Positions 35,537-48,396 of a stretch of DNA of 64,000 nt are shown in pieces. Position numbers and translations under genes: made by a program. Source of the stretch: Cunninghamia lanceolata (Eukaryota > Streptophyta > Pinopsida > Cupressales > Cupressaceae); assembly GCA_027924645.1 (NCBI GenBank), contig BSBN01001687.1, positions 5,766,001-5,830,000 on the forward strand, written 5' to 3'. Numbering within the stretch: the first letter of the stretch is position 1; every line of letters starts with the position of its first letter. The notes beneath the pieces are model-generated. The model was not told the DNA's origin and ran no database searches. It saw only the letters and a program-made list of their open reading frames with translations.

Positions 35537-36478
35537 TTATTGATTTCTTGCAGAAAACTTAGCTTCCTCCATCAGAAAATTAACAATTTGTTCATCATTA
35601 TCAAATACTTGCCAACTTGTATTATTGTCTGGCACTGATGGTTTGACAACAACTTTAACATAAAGAGGAGTAGGAACATTCTTCATTTCTTCTGGAATAT
35701 CATACTCAGCACCAATAGCGGCCATTTTGTTAGCCTGTTTATTATCAATCCTTAGTATAGATATCAAATTAAAAGCATCAAACTCATCTATCATATCCCA
35801 ATCTTTGTGTTTGTACAGTTTCAACAAATCACGTTTAGTAGTAGCAATATTTCTCACTTGTTTTACCACTAATTCACTATCCCAAAATACTTTAAGGCAT
35901 TTAATATTTCTTTTTCTAGCCGATTCCAATCCATGTACTAGTGCCTCATACTCAGCTGAGTTATTTGAACAACTGAAAGGAAAATGAAAAGATGAATAAT
36001 ACTTTTCACCTGTAGGAGAAACTAAAACAGTTCCTCCACCAACACCAATTTTACTTCTAGAACCGTCAAAATACAACTGCCAAACATCATTATCAGATTG
36101 TATAGTTTGCTGATTTTCTCCTTTTAACAGGTTCGGAATAACAACACCTTTCTCTTGGATCATATAAACACCAAGACCTATTTCATCCATTTGATCAAAA
36201 GCATCTATCTCATGATTTTTTATTGCCCACTGATCCAAAACTAAATCAGGTATGCCCTCTAAAGGTGTATTTGGGTCTTGGACAGTAGTTGGTTCTTCTT
36301 GATCAAAAATTGAAAGATTGACATTGATTGGAATGGGTGTATATGGTTCAAGATGGTCATTTGCTAATGGTTCTGATTTTATGGTGACTTTAGTGTCATA
36401 ATTGGTTCTAAAAAATAGGTGAGTCCAATCAAAGGATAAATAGCCTCCTAATTTTGCTGTGAAATCTCTAGATATCAA
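35537..36478 (-). pseudogene. E3 archaeal-type RNase H, upstream of the RT
   Basis: A 313-codon open frame lying between protease and RT. About residues 1-130 form an acidic linker with P-L-A-N-D-H-L-E-P. The RNase H domain follows (about residues 132-265): L-Y-F-D-G-S-R-S with Asp, S-A-E-Y-E-A-L-V-H-G-L with Glu, F-W-D-S-E-L-V-V-K-Q with Asp. The last motif reads N-K-Q-A-N-K-M-A, so the fourth Asp is Asn. It overlaps the protease frame by four bases through an apparent one-base loss, so protease, linker and aRH were one polyprotein segment. In E2 the equivalent domain lies after the RT and first RNase H. Confidence 0.85.
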
Positions 36479-36775
36479 ATGGCAAAGTGAGGTGGCAGAT
36501 CAATAACATGGATGTCTTGATGGATTACAAAATTGGGGCATGCATGTAAGGTAAGACCAAGATCTTTCAACATCCCCACTATATTAACTTTAGTACCATC
36601 TAATTGAACAACCCCCCTTGCAACAGGTTCATAGTTCAAACCAAGCTTGTCAGCTAACTGTTTGGGCATCACAGAGCTAGTAGCTCTTAAGTCAATCATA
36701 CAGTTATGGACTAGATGGTTGCCAACTATCAGGGTAACATAAAAAGGAGGTGGTTTGCTCACTTGTTTTGGTTCA
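36475..36775 (-). pseudogene. E3 aspartic protease with mutated active site
   Basis: Retropepsin domain with P-F-Y-V-T-L-I-V, then the active-site segment M-I-D-L-R-A-T-S-S-V-M-P at 36667-36702. The expected D-S-G-A is D-L-R-A (36682-36693), explained by TCA-to-TTA and GGA-to-AGA, both transitions. The Asp remains but the loop is unlikely to work. The segment after it (L-G-L-N-Y-E-P and V-V-Q-L-D-G-T-K) matches the flap region of Ty3/gypsy proteases. The frame shifts into the aRH ORF at its end. Confidence 0.82.
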
Positions 36776-37490
36776 TTCTTATTTTATGCTTCATTAGTGA
36801 GCATAACTTAGGGCTGACTTGTTTGAACTTCATTGGACAAAGATAACTGAGCTAAGGCATCTTGTAATAAATATTTCTGACCTGGGATGTGTAATGCATC
36901 CAATATAGACATGCTAACAGTGGCTTTCTTCATATGATCAAGAATATTGAAAGAAGGACCACTAATCTTTTGCTACACTTTGGGAATAGCAACATCCGAT
37001 TATACTCTAGTTGGTTGTGATTGAGCTTATGGTTATCTTTTATCAGTTGTTTACTATCCTCTTGGCATAATCTGAATGTTCTGAGAAGTAGAAGCCTCAA
37101 GTTGACTTTGTTGACTTGCAAAAGCTTGATTTTTCCCTTTATCAGTCTGTTGTTATACTTTGTCAGCTTATTGTTTGTTGAGCTCTCTTTTTTGATCTGA
37201 TATTTGTTGTAATGTTGGTAAATGACCGTTTCTGCCCTAGTAATTAATTTACTCCACAAAAATCTTTAACTTGCGAATTCATTAAAGCAACATCAGGATT
37301 ATTATGATGAGTTTGGGAATCTAACTGATCATTAACATCATTTGTATTTTCAACAATAGCATAATTATTCTAGACCATGAGTACATGACTGACCACTCCA
37401 TTCATGCAAGTGGCCTGGTTATAAGGCTGTTACATGGATAGCACCATACATAACCTTGAACCATGTTATTTTGCATAGGTTCAAGCTCTT
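36770..37490 (-). other. E3 gag-protease spacer, decayed
   Basis: A stop-rich, Gln/Asn-rich region between gag and protease. It may once have encoded the nucleocapsid; no intact C-x2-C-x4-H-x4-C motif is readable. Confidence 0.5.
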
Positions 37491-38474
37491 TAATTTTGAT
37501 GAGCTAACAACATTGGGATTATTCTACTAATTTGGCCTGTTGTTATAATTCCTTCTCTGTCCTTGGTAATTTGCTTGATAAGGAGGCCTATTTTCCTGAT
37601 ATGGGGCTTGGTATGGTCTACTTTTTTTATGTTGTTGTATTTTGAGACTCACTAAGTCATTACTAACAGTCTGCAATAACTTTGCTATATTTTGCTAAAT
37701 ACCCTTAAGCTCTTGTATATCAAAATGGATTGGATCAGCATTATTTTTTATAGCTATTTCATAGCCAAAGGCTGGTATAGTAGGTATTGATGCAATTGGA
37801 GGCACTAAAATTGGCATTAAGGGCTGAATGTTAGGAAATATAGGCATAGGAGGCCTTGCTGTAATTTTGCCAGCTTGAATCAAACTATTTTTAGCTCTAA
37901 TAGCAATATCAAATGCACCTGGTAAAGTAACCCCACCCATTGACTGAATTATAACAACAATATCACTATTCAATGCTCTAAGATAATATAGAAATGCATG
38001 CTTAGGTGAAGGCTTTACCATTTCTAGAATTCTATTTCAGGTCCTCTGAAATCTGAAATTGAAATCTGACATCTGTTCTTGGGGAGCCCTCTTGATGGTT
38101 GTCATTTGCTCAACATGTGATAGATAATCTGATTTATCTTGAAACTATCTATTCAAAGCAGCTCCTAACTCATCCCATGATGTAATAGAATTAACTCTTA
38201 ATCCTCTGAACCATTGAAGAGCTTTACCTTTGAAAGATGCTTCTAACAATCTTATTGCTATATTTTCTTCTGTGATATGATGAACACTACATAATGATGC
38301 TATATCCTTGATGTGTTCTATCAGTGTGATTCCATCTCCACCCATGAAACTAGGCAGACTTTTCAGTGCAGGTACTGGTATTACATCATGTTGCTATAAA
38401 TTCAATGGGCTACCCCCACTAAAAGTCACAAATGGCTTATTTCTAGGTGGTGGTGGTGGTCTAGTTGCTGCCAT
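37490..38474 (-). pseudogene. E3 gag (decayed)
   Basis: The start is probably the ATG at about 38474 (M-A-A-T-R-P-P-P-P-P-R-N). A capsid-type domain follows: F-M-G-G-D-G-I-T-L-I-E-H (38345), L-L-E-A-S-F-K-G-K-A-L-Q-W-F, then F-L-Y-Y-L-R-A-L and Q-S-M-G-G-V-T-L-P. In-frame stops occur as TAG and TGA at positions where Gln or Trp/Arg is expected. The Y-Q-x-P-Y-Q-E/A repeats near 37560-37600 form a Gln/Asn-rich tail. The C-terminal capsid part is clearly related to the gag fragment at 63708-63977. Confidence 0.82.
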
Positions 38475-38962
38475 CTAGTGAATAATTGGTATTTGTACTA
38501 TAGGTACTTGTATTGCCTGAAAAATAGGTACTGGTATCTCTTGGAGAATATGTTCTTCAATTTCTTGAAAAATAGGTTCCTCTTGGAAAACACGTACTTG
38601 TTCTCTTGGACTTGCTGGTGGAGAATTATCAAGTACTGATGAAGAACTCAAAATAAAGGATTTTGATGAGAAGCAAATTCAGGCTGTGAATTTGGCAGAT
38701 TTGGTACTACTGTACTACTGGTCTTACCACTCTATCTACTTTAACCCCCCCTTTTTGTAGCGACAGATGAATATGCTTCTTTTCAAGATCTTTATTTGAT
38801 CTTGTTTGGTACTTTTTCATAGGCTGTAAGATCTGATCTATAAAATTAGAAAGTTAGAGTCACCAGGTACTTGAAATAAAACCTCTAAAAGGCTGTAAAA
38901 TCTACTTATCATACCAAAACAACAGAAAAAATAAGTTCTTTTTGAACTAAAAATTAGTTCAA

Positions 38963-38981
38963 AGTCCCACTAGGCATGCCA
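38963..38981 (-). other. E3 primer-binding site
   Basis: The minus strand reads TGGCATGCCTAGTGGGACT starting five bases inside the LTR end (the plus-strand LTR starts TATTATC at 38987, where TG is expected). PBSs of this T-G-G-C-A-x-G-C-C type followed by GTGGGAC are known to me from Tat-group elements. It differs from the initiator-Met PBSs of E1 and E4. Confidence 0.75.
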
Positions 38982-38986
38982 AAAAC

Positions 38987-41900
38987 TATTATCATGCAGG
39001 ATTGCACCCATCATGCAAAGCTGTGAAGCTCAGCAATCCTATGTAACATGGGATCAAACTCAGGCTGTGGGTGACCTATGGTGAGATTGAACCTCTAGAT
39101 TATGGGTTGGTTCCCCTGTAATTTTTTCAATTGGTTAATGTATTGGCAAGAAAAGTGTTGAAAGGATCTACGAAAAGCACTAAAACTATAATTTAAAGTG
39201 TGGTGATGCATCTAATTTGATGGAAAATTCCAACACTAACTCACAATGAATCTCAGAAAAATCTATCCTCACAACTGGCTTTTGGCAATATGATCACAAA
39301 AATGTTTCTAAGGGAGGTTGGGAATAACTTTCTTCTTAGAAGAAAACAAGGTTCTCACGGCATGATTTTTTTTTTTTCCAATTGCACAACCTAAGACCTG
39401 TGATTTTTACTGCTATTCTATACATGCAAGTACAAATGAGATAATGATTTTAAAGGTTTTGATATTAAACTCAATAAAATCTCATCAAATCATTCATAAA
39501 GACAACACAAATAAGAAGGTAGACACTTGCTTTTCTAAAAAATAAAGCAATCAATTGCATAAAAATGACAAAGAATAAAACCTGTAACCTGTTGTAATCA
39601 ATAAATCTACAAAAGTTGAGTTACAAAACCTTCTTCTCTCAGCAATGTGTAAGAGAGTAAAAAGGCAAGAACTAGAAAAAACTAAGTTGTTCTTACAATA
39701 TATAATCTCCTCTCAAAAAGACCTAGAAAGGTCAACTATAGTCAACTGCCTCTAAAAATAATCTCCTAAAATTGATCCACGAGCAAGTGTGAAAATCCCT
39801 AAAAATAAGGTCTATAACTGATCCAAGTTGAGTTAAAATGGCTCCAAACTGCCCCTCTCTATTAGTTTGACCAAATGGTGGACCAAGCTCTCCAATTTTG
39901 ACCAAAAAACCATGCAAAGAACTCCAAAGGACCTCAGTTAATTGATTTTGCATGATTTGGACATGTGTAAACAAAGTAAAAATAAATAATAAAGTATTCA
40001 AGATGATTTACTTTATTATTTATTATAGACTTGTCCAATTTACCATCTTTTGCATCTCTATGATAAATAATAAAGTAATTTATAGCTCATTACTTTATTA
40101 TTTATTTACATTTGTTTATTTATCTCTAAATCATGCAAAAGCACAATAAACTCCTTATATCTCCTTTTGGATTTGCACAATTACATTAATGCATCCAATG
40201 ATGCTACCAAAATAACCCCCATGCATGCAAGAGTTACAAAATATCCCTATTTTACTCCCTTATGTCTCCCATGCACTATGGTAATCTCTTCATGCAAAAC
40301 ACATCATGCAATTTACATATCTTTTTTACACTTGTAAAGCCCTTATAACTCCCACACAATATCATGTATTATTGCCCTTGCATCATAAAATCCTTATGAC
40401 TCCCTATGTGAAATACATACATGACATACCTTGCATGTTTTCTTTTTTCATATATAGCACCTTATCACTCCATGCAAATCTATCATACCTTACCATACAC
40501 TTATGCATCACATACCTTCAACATAAAAGTGCCTTGTAACTCCTTTTGATCTCCATGCACTATAAGGCATAAACCTTACATTCAAATCATTGTGATGTTT
40601 TGACTTTGTAAAAATCAACAGAAAAAGAAACAAGCCCTCATGGTCCCTTGTGGCATCATTAGGTTTGATGATTGGGAAGTATTGACCACGAGCTAGGAAT
40701 GGATAATAATGATTTTGCAAAAATATTAGTCAAAAAGCAAAGATTTCAAATCACGTCATTCGACCAAAAAGGAGGAAATAACCCTAAACATATCATCATT
40801 TGCACTTGTCTCTTATCTGCTACTCCTCTACACCTGCCGCCATTCTTGTTAGGGTTTGAAGAAAAATTCATGGGTTCTTTGCAACTTCTAAGGGATTTCG
40901 ATGGATTCCTTTGAGGAATTTGACAAGAAATAGCGAGGTAAGTATTTTCTGTGTCAAAACTGAGTTGGTTCTTGGTTTTATTCACTAGTTTTGGGCCCTT
41001 TGGCCACGGCCATATGGTGGTTTTTGATGCATCATTTGTGTCTTCACTATATTTTTTCTTTCTTGTATAGAGTCGCCATGAAAGCTTGACTCAGAAGCTC
41101 GAAAGGCCACTTTCTTGAATGCAATCTTCTATACCAAATGATGGTAAGCTCTCTATTCATCTCTACACCATTCCTCTGGTTTCTATTCATATGCAGCTTG
41201 ACATGAGCTTAGGAAGTTTATAAAATGAATGGTATTTTCTTGTATTATGTGAGAAATATTACTGAACCCTTTATAGTTTAAAGGGTTGTAGCCATGTACA
41301 TGTCTTTAAACATTCCTTTGTGTCTTCATGGCTCAAAAGCTCTACACTTCTTGTGTATGGAAGATTTTACTTCAAAACCCAAGTGGGTTTACCTTGTTCG
41401 AAACAAAGGTTTCCTCAGCCGCAGCCTACAATTGCATAAAAATGGGTTTCATTTATTTCTTGAACTTAAACAAACCCTTCTTGGTTCGAAACCTGTATCT
41501 CCTTTGTGTCTAATCTTCACTACGCAAAATGTGACAAGGGTTTGTTTAAGAAAACAACACTCAGGTAGAAATACGAACTGGGTTTTTCTCCATTTTTATA
41601 TGCAAAGAATAATGGCATCACACTGTTCTTTTATTCTGAGAATACAAAATACAACCTTTATAAGCTCAAAACTCTTCATTTTCACCCACAGATGCTTTTC
41701 CTTTTGCAATTTGGTGTGGGTTTTGACATTTTGTGAAGAAAAACATGTTCATGGTTGCGGCCTAAGAACCCATATATGTATATGATATCTTGCTTTCTTT
41801 CTTTCTAAATGAAGAGAAAATGACAAACTATTTACTCTAAGGTTTTGGTATTGTCTTTGATTATGTATGGAGAACCCCAATTTAGAACTGCATTTTGGTA

Positions 41901-44029
41901 TCATTCTTTGCTTGCATCTCCATAAAAGGCTATAAGGGTTTCTTTTTGTGAGAGTTCCTGACAGTAGCATTGTGATTCTTTCTTGAATACTCAGTGGCTT
42001 TTGTAGTGACAGTTATGATCCTTCTTGAGGTTGGTACTACACCCTTTTTCTTTGGTCTTATCGCATGTATCTGAGCAAGGGTAAAAAAGCCTACTCCTCC
42101 TTTATACTACTGAGACAAATAAATATTGCAATATATAGAAGGCATTCTTATAATGAAGTCACACTATTCTTTAATGCAACTCCTAGACACTACATCCTTC
42201 TTGATTCTCTCTTTTGTTGTTCCATGCATTTTAGTCGTTCTATATATGATCATAATTATATTGACTTGGTTCAGCTTTAATGCATAAGGCACTTGATAAA
42301 GCTTGTTGCACCTATACAGTGATGAGATATGGCTTGTTGAACATGAATACTTGCAATATATGGAAGGGATGGGCATCCTCATGATGCAATCATACTGTTC
42401 CTTGTACTTGTTGCACCTTGTATATGGTTATACTTTTTCATTGATGAGATATGGATGCCTTTATGTGTTATTCTACCCCATCATCTATTTATCTTTTGTT
42501 CCTCATACTGTACCTTCTGGTGCATTTGAATCTTCGTGGTGATTATTTATTTGGTGGCTGTAGTATTCTTATTAGCTTCTCAACTGTAGTGAAGGCCATG
42601 TATGCCTTCATAGTCTTATGCCTTGTAATTATTGCTTGCTATCTCACTGTCCTTTATATCAATTCATCACCTTAATGTCAATGGTGGATGTAAAGAATTG
42701 GAACTTCTTCTCACTGTTGCTACAAGTCTCATTCCACTTGATATGTTTGATGCATCTTTCATATGGATCAATGATGTCTTTTTCTGATGATGACTATACC
42801 TTTGCTCCTCTTGATGTCCCTTTGATAGCATTAGGAGCTCTGTAGTGATTGTTCCATATGCTTTTAACTCCTTTCTGCCTTTAAATGTTATGGTTGCACT
42901 TCATACTTGTACCTTGTGATCATACTATGGTTTATTTACATCATTGTTCCACCTTCTTTTGTAACTTGACTGATGACTTTACTTGTATGTTGTGGCTGTG
43001 GAAAACAAGGTATATGTCTTTATTGCTCCATGATCTTCTACTATACCTCTTGCATAGACATGACTATTCTCTTACATGGCTATCCCCTTTTCTTGCGCTT
43101 GATACAATTGATGTAGCAGCAACCTGTATATGATGTAATACTATGATGTTTGTTCAATTGAAAATCTCTGCATTAATGACATTACTTTGAGCATGTTGGG
43201 CTCAACCCTTATGGGAGCCCATTTTCTCCACATGCTTATTTCATAAAAAATGAATCAGTGACATGACTACTCCTATACCTACACAATAAACAAACAAGTT
43301 AGCATAAACACATACCTTTGAAAGTTCAGAGCTCTTTCTCATGATGATTTATCTTTCATTTGATGGTCTGATCTTTGCATATGCCTGATAATGATCTAAT
43401 TGTAGCATCATGATTGCAAGTTTATATATCTATTGATAAGGCATATGATGAGTTTGTTTATCTGGAGCTCTAACCAAACCTTTCAAATATTGCAGGTTCA
43501 TCATTATGATCAAAAGTAGGAAGCTGAAAATATGAAGATCAAGTTAAAGATAGGAGGATCAACACCAACACTTCAAGGCAATGATGGATATCACTCTCCT
43601 CATATGTTATTTTTCTTTACTTTATCTTTAGATGTATAGCTTGCATGTTTTTTTGCATTGGCTTAGCTTAGTCATTCCCATGGCTTGTGTGGGACATATT
43701 TAAACACTCTCTTGAATATAATCAGTTATTTTACTTTATGCAATGATTTATGTATGTTTTTCTTTCTGAATCAAATACATAGCATAAAACAACTGAATCT
43801 GCTTTAAAACACATGTTTAAAACATGATGATGAAATGATAGTTTATAAATACTTTTCTTTTTCCACTGTACTGTGGTACTTGAATAATCAGTAACATCAT
43901 AACTAAAAGATGAAATCAGTTAGATACATGTCATTCCTTGAATGCCTGCTTTCTTGTCTTTAGATAAATTCACTTATCAGGATGGTTTGACAGCCTAGCT
44001 TGAGCTATCACATTATCTTGATAAGTGAT
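38987..44029 (-). repeat. E3 5' LTR, main part
   Basis: It aligns with 21260-22661 plus 28191-31940 along its full length. The ends are TATTATC (mutated TG) and the E4 target copy GTGAT at 44025-44029. The 163-codon plus-strand ORF at 41294-41785 is antisense to E3 and is not preserved in the sister LTR, so I do not call it a gene. The plus strand shows GAG-GTAAGT and GATG-GTAAGC motifs near 40936 and 41145. Confidence 0.88.
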
Positions 44030-44904
44030 TGATGAAGGGGGTAAATCATAAAACACACAATAACAAAAATTAAACACAGAGAATAGAACTTTCTTTTATT
44101 GATCTAGGCAACTCATTACATTACAGAAGCTTAATTGCAATAAGAGGAATCAGTCCTCCATAGGCTGCAACACACTACAGCTACCATCCCCAGGCTCTGG
44201 AATCTTTCACCTTCTGTAACCCCCAAATTAGCTAGGATTTCTATTTTCCCACCTATTCTTGACTCTACACTTGCCCCCTTAACTCTACTACTGCCCAGGG
44301 TCCCCAAAATAGCCATAAATAACACTTTTTGGTGGCCTCCAGCTAAATTTCAAAATTTACAACTCCCTATAAAAGTAGGTAAACTTCCAGGAAGCATAAC
44401 TTTTGATCCGGGTGTCTGATTGACGAACCGTTTTAGGCGTCGAAAATCTCACGATGTGAACTATCACGTCAGAAATCCATAAATAGATTTCTATCAACTT
44501 TTTGGGATGTTTAGGGAAGTTTTAGTGCCTCATATCTCGTTTCAAAAAAAATTAGGGGCTTTTTATAAAACAAAAACTTTAATATCTTTCAGCTCAAAAA
44601 TGATCTTTGCCTGATTCCTTTGTCAAAGGTCTTATATTTCCATTTAGTAACTTTCTACAAGTTTTTGCTTCAATCCATGCCCAACTGCAAACTTTCCAAA
44701 AATAGCAGGTAGACTTTCCAAAACAGGCAGGTTGTTATTTTTAGTAGTTTTGGAAAAACTGAAAGTCCTACATCATTATTCTGAATATTATGTAACCAGA
44801 AACACTAATTATGGAAAGAAATGAAAACAACTACAATGATTTTGAATTAACTTCTTTTTGGGTGATGCAAGATTGCCATTACACCACTGGATGCTCCTGC
44901 ATCA
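44030..44904 (-). repeat. E4 3' LTR
   Basis: 875 bp, plus-strand TGATGAAGGGGG to CTCCTGCATCA, with matching partner 49563-50436. About 12 substitutions and one short gap separate the two in the first ~285 bases. Ends are TG/CA. Confidence 0.93.
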
Positions 44905-44939
44905 GACACCCAGGGTAATTTGAGAAGTGACCCTGTCAT

Positions 44940-45221
44940 GTCTCAGATGTTTATGTGAGGGAAACCCAAACGGTCAACCTCTGCCTTAGATAACCAAGAG
45001 GAATCTTCAATAGGCCTTCCTTTCTATTTTACCAGATATTCTTCATATTGCTTGTTTCGAGTACTTCTTCCCACACGGCTATCCAAGATCTCTTCTATCT
45101 CGTCCATTGAAGTAGATGCTGGAATACTCCACTGCACTTTTGTTGGTCCATCCTCTACTCCACCTTCATGATATTCTAATAAATCAGCAAATGTTGAAAA
45201 CAGGGGAAATATTGATCCCAT
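44940..45221 (-). pseudogene. E4 chromodomain
   Basis: This follows integrase after a one-base insertion near 45191. It reads I-E-E-I-L-D-S-R-V-G-R-S-T-R-N-K-Q-Y-E-E then Y-L-V-K and, after a TAG at 45024-45026 where Trp is expected, K-G-R-P and S-S-W-L-S. This is the chromodomain core pattern (Y-L-V-K-W-K-G, W-L). Chromodomains bind methylated histone H3 and guide integration to heterochromatin in chromoviruses. Confidence 0.82.
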
Positions 45222-46440
45222 TCGGTAGCTCTACCTCATATGCATTGCCTGAATCATGCTTCTTCAAGATTCTGCATGGTCCAAATTTCTTCATTTTCAA
45301 CTTATTGTATGTTCCAATTAGGAACCTTTCTTTTCTCAAGTGAACCATGACTTCATCTCCTACCTGGAACTCCTTATACCTCCTCTTCTGATCTGCCTTA
45401 GCCTTGTACTGAGTATTCATCTTATTAATGTGCTTTCTCACCTCTTCATGCAAATTCTTTAGATATTCTGCAAAGTCTTCAGCCTCGGCACTTGTCTTTT
45501 CTCCCTTATCTAGATTTCTTAACTCTGAAGCATTTCTTGGACTATTTCCATATACAATCTGGAATGGTGATTTACCAGTACTCCTATTGATAGAATTGTT
45601 GTAAACAAATTCTGCCTGTGGTAAAATCAAATCCCATCCCTTGGGCTTATCTCCTACTAAGCACCCTAGCAGGTTACCCAAACTCATATTCACCACTTCG
45701 GTCTATCCATCAGTCTGTGGATGGTGTGCAGAACTAAACTTCAAAACTATCTTCAACTTCTTCCATAATGTCCTCCAGAAATAACCAATGAACTTGGTAT
45801 CTCGATTTGAAACTATGCTCTTTAGTAGACCATGTAGTCTCACCAACTCTCTGAAAAATAATTCAGCAATATGAATAGCATCATTAGTCTTCTTGCAAGG
45901 AATAAAATGCACCATCTTCGAGAATCTATCCACCACCACAAAAATGGAATCATGTCCTTTTTGTGTCCTTGGTAAACCAAGAACAAAATCCATACTGATA
46001 TCATCCCATGGCTTCTCTGGTACAGGTAATGGTTGATACAACCCTGTATTCTGACTTGTTCCTTTTGCCATCTGACATACTCTACAACTTTGCACAAACT
46101 TCCTCACATCCTGCTGCAGATGTGGCCAATAATAATTTTCACCAACAATAGCAATGGTCTTATCTCAGCCAAAGTGTCTGGCCAATCCTCCACTATGCTT
46201 CTCCTTAATCAGGTTCTCTCTCATGGAACTCCTTGGAATGCACAACTGGCTTCCTCTAAACAACATGCCATCTTGGATTATGAAATCCAACCATCTTGTC
46301 TTGTCCAAAGTAATAGGTTCCAAACAAGCTTTCCAGGCCTCTACAAAATCTAGATCCTCAGGATATAAACTTTTGAGCTCATCAAACCCGACAACCTCTA
46401 TCTTCATTTCTGTCAACAAATTTTGCCTTCTGCTCAAGCA
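45184..46440 (-). pseudogene. E4 integrase (decayed)
   Basis: The zinc-binding segment includes H-S-G-G-L-A-R-H-F-G and C-R-V-C-Q-M-A-K-G (46107 onward). The core has [18 protein letters not shown] and H-H-P-Q-T-D-G followed by TAG then T-E-V-V, so all three acidic residues survive. Stops are TGA at 46165 (CGA expected) and TAG at 45703 (CAG expected). The C-terminal region has G-D-E-V-M-V-H-L-R-K-E-R-F and P-V-F-N-I. Confidence 0.92.
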
Positions 46441-47745
46441 TCTGCAACTCTGTTGGACTTCCCACTCCTGTGCTTCAAAACAAAAGTATAGCTTTGCAAA
46501 AACTCAACCCATTTTAAGTGCCTTTGGTTCAACTTTCCTTGACTATTAAGATACTACAAAGCCTGATGATCAGTATATAAAACAAACTCCTTTGGCAACA
46601 AATAATGTCTCCATTTCTTCAAAGCCTGAACTATTGCATAAAACTCCTGATCATAAATAGAATATTTTTTCTTGGCATCATTAAGCTTCTCACTAAAATA
46701 AGCAATGGGCTTACCTTCTTGGCTCAAAATAGCTCCTATACCACTACCACTAGCATCACAATCTACCTGAAATACCTTATTGAAATCTGGAAGTGCCAAA
46801 ATAGGTTGCTCTACAACTTTTTGCTTCAATGTATTAAAGCTCTTATCTACTCCTTTAGTCCATCGAAACTCTTTTCTATCCCCTCTCATTGTCTCAGTTA
46901 GGGGTACAAAAATGCTACTAAAATTCTTGATAAACTTTCTGTAAAAACTTGCCAAACCATGAAAGGATCTTACCTCCATTGTACTCCTTGGCTTAGGCCA
47001 TTCAATGATAGCCCTTACTTTTTTTGGGTCCATCTTAAGACCTTCTTTTGAGACTACAAATCCCAGGTATACCAACTCCTTCTTTGCAAAACTACATTTC
47101 TTTAGATTAATCAGCAACTTCTCGCCTCCCTAAGCTTCTCTAGAACTCTTCTAATATGCATCAAATGCTCATCCCAAGTCTTACTAAAAATTAAAATATC
47201 ATCCAAATAAACAATAACAGAACTTCCCAAAAATTCTTTCAATACCTCATTCATGAGCCGCATGAATGTGCTCGATGCATTGGTTAGCCCAAATGGCATG
47301 ACTAACCACTCATACAAACCTTCCTTTGTCTTGAAGGCTATCTTCTATTCATCTCCTTCTCTGATATGAATTTGGTGATACCCACTCTTCAGGTCAATTT
47401 TTGTGAAGTACTTGGCTCCACTCAAACAATCCATAATGTCATCCATTCTTGGCAATGGAAATCTATACTTGATAGTTATCTTATTGATGGCTCGAGAGTC
47501 TATACACATCCTCCATTCTCCATCCTTCTTTGGTGCTAGTACTGCAGGTACCGCACATGGACTTAGGCTCTCCCTTATCAGTCCCTTCCTTAACAACTCC
47601 TAAACTTGTCTGTTTAGCTCTTCATTCTCTACAGGGGTCATTCTATGGGCTGCCTTGTTTGGCAAATTGGCTCCTGGTATCAAATCCATTTGATGACTTA
47701 TCTTCCTTACTGGTGGCAAACCTTCTAGTACATTATCAAAGATAA
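46440..47745 (-). pseudogene. E4 reverse transcriptase and RNase H (decayed)
   Basis: The RT begins with [12 protein letters not shown] and [10 protein letters not shown], then [16 protein letters not shown] replaces the Trp codon after G-D-E at 47345. The palm continues with V-M-P-F-G-L-T-N and V-I-V-Y-L-D-D-I-L, catalytic Asp pair intact. A frameshift at about 47117-47150 moves the connection and RNase H into another frame ([21 protein letters not shown] and Y-T-D-H-Q-A-L). A TAG in place of CAG at 46554 and a one-base loss near 46437 follow. Confidence 0.92.
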
Positions 47746-48007
47746 TGCCCTAGAACTCTTCCAACATATCTGAAACTTCTGATGGTACATCTTCACAGTT
47801 CTCTTGACTAATCTTAGGAATCAATGCAAAGCAATGACACTCATGCTTCATACCCTCCAAAAATTTCCTGCCATCTACCAGGCAAATTCTGGCAGTACTA
47901 CATACCTTTTCTTCCACCTCCTTCAAGGGCTTCAACTTATGATGAACTCCATCCTTTGTCAGGGAATATGTGTTTGCACGGCCATCATGGATAGTGCTCC
48001 TATCATA

Positions 48008-48330
48008 CTACCACAGCCTCCCCAACAGCATATGACATGCATCCATCAGTATGATATCACACAACACCTCATCATGGTAATCACCAATCTTGAACTTCAC
48101 TAAACACTGCTCATTGACCAAAGCTCTATGGTCCTTCTGCAACCATGCAATCCGATATGGATGCAGATGCTTTCTTCTTGTCAATTTCAACTTGTCAACC
48201 ATTTCCCCTGAAATAAGATTATCAGTGCTTCCACTATCAATAATAATATCACAACACTTATCTTCACATTTGCACCTTGTGAGAAATAAACTCTTCCTCT
48301 GATTGGGTTCTTTCTCCTCATTCAGCAAGG
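48008..48330 (-). pseudogene. E4 aspartic protease
   Basis: An open segment with the intact active site I-I-I-D-S-G-S-T-D-N-L-I and the C-terminal H-M-L-L-G-R-L-W motif (L-G-R-P-W is usual). A TAG where TGG or CAG is expected follows at 48008. It shares gag's reading frame, so Gag-Pol was one ORF. The motif positions fit a normal retropepsin. Confidence 0.85.
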
Positions 48331-48396
48331 TTCTTCTAACAACTAGGATTTCTCCCCTTTTAGCATCTTCAGAATGCTCAGAATGTGCATCTTCAT

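Noticed and set aside
41294..41785. 163-codon plus-strand ORF in the E3 5' LTR
   Set aside because: It is antisense to E3. The equivalent region of the sister LTR (from about 29070) has frame-breaking indels, and the composition is that of noncoding LTR.
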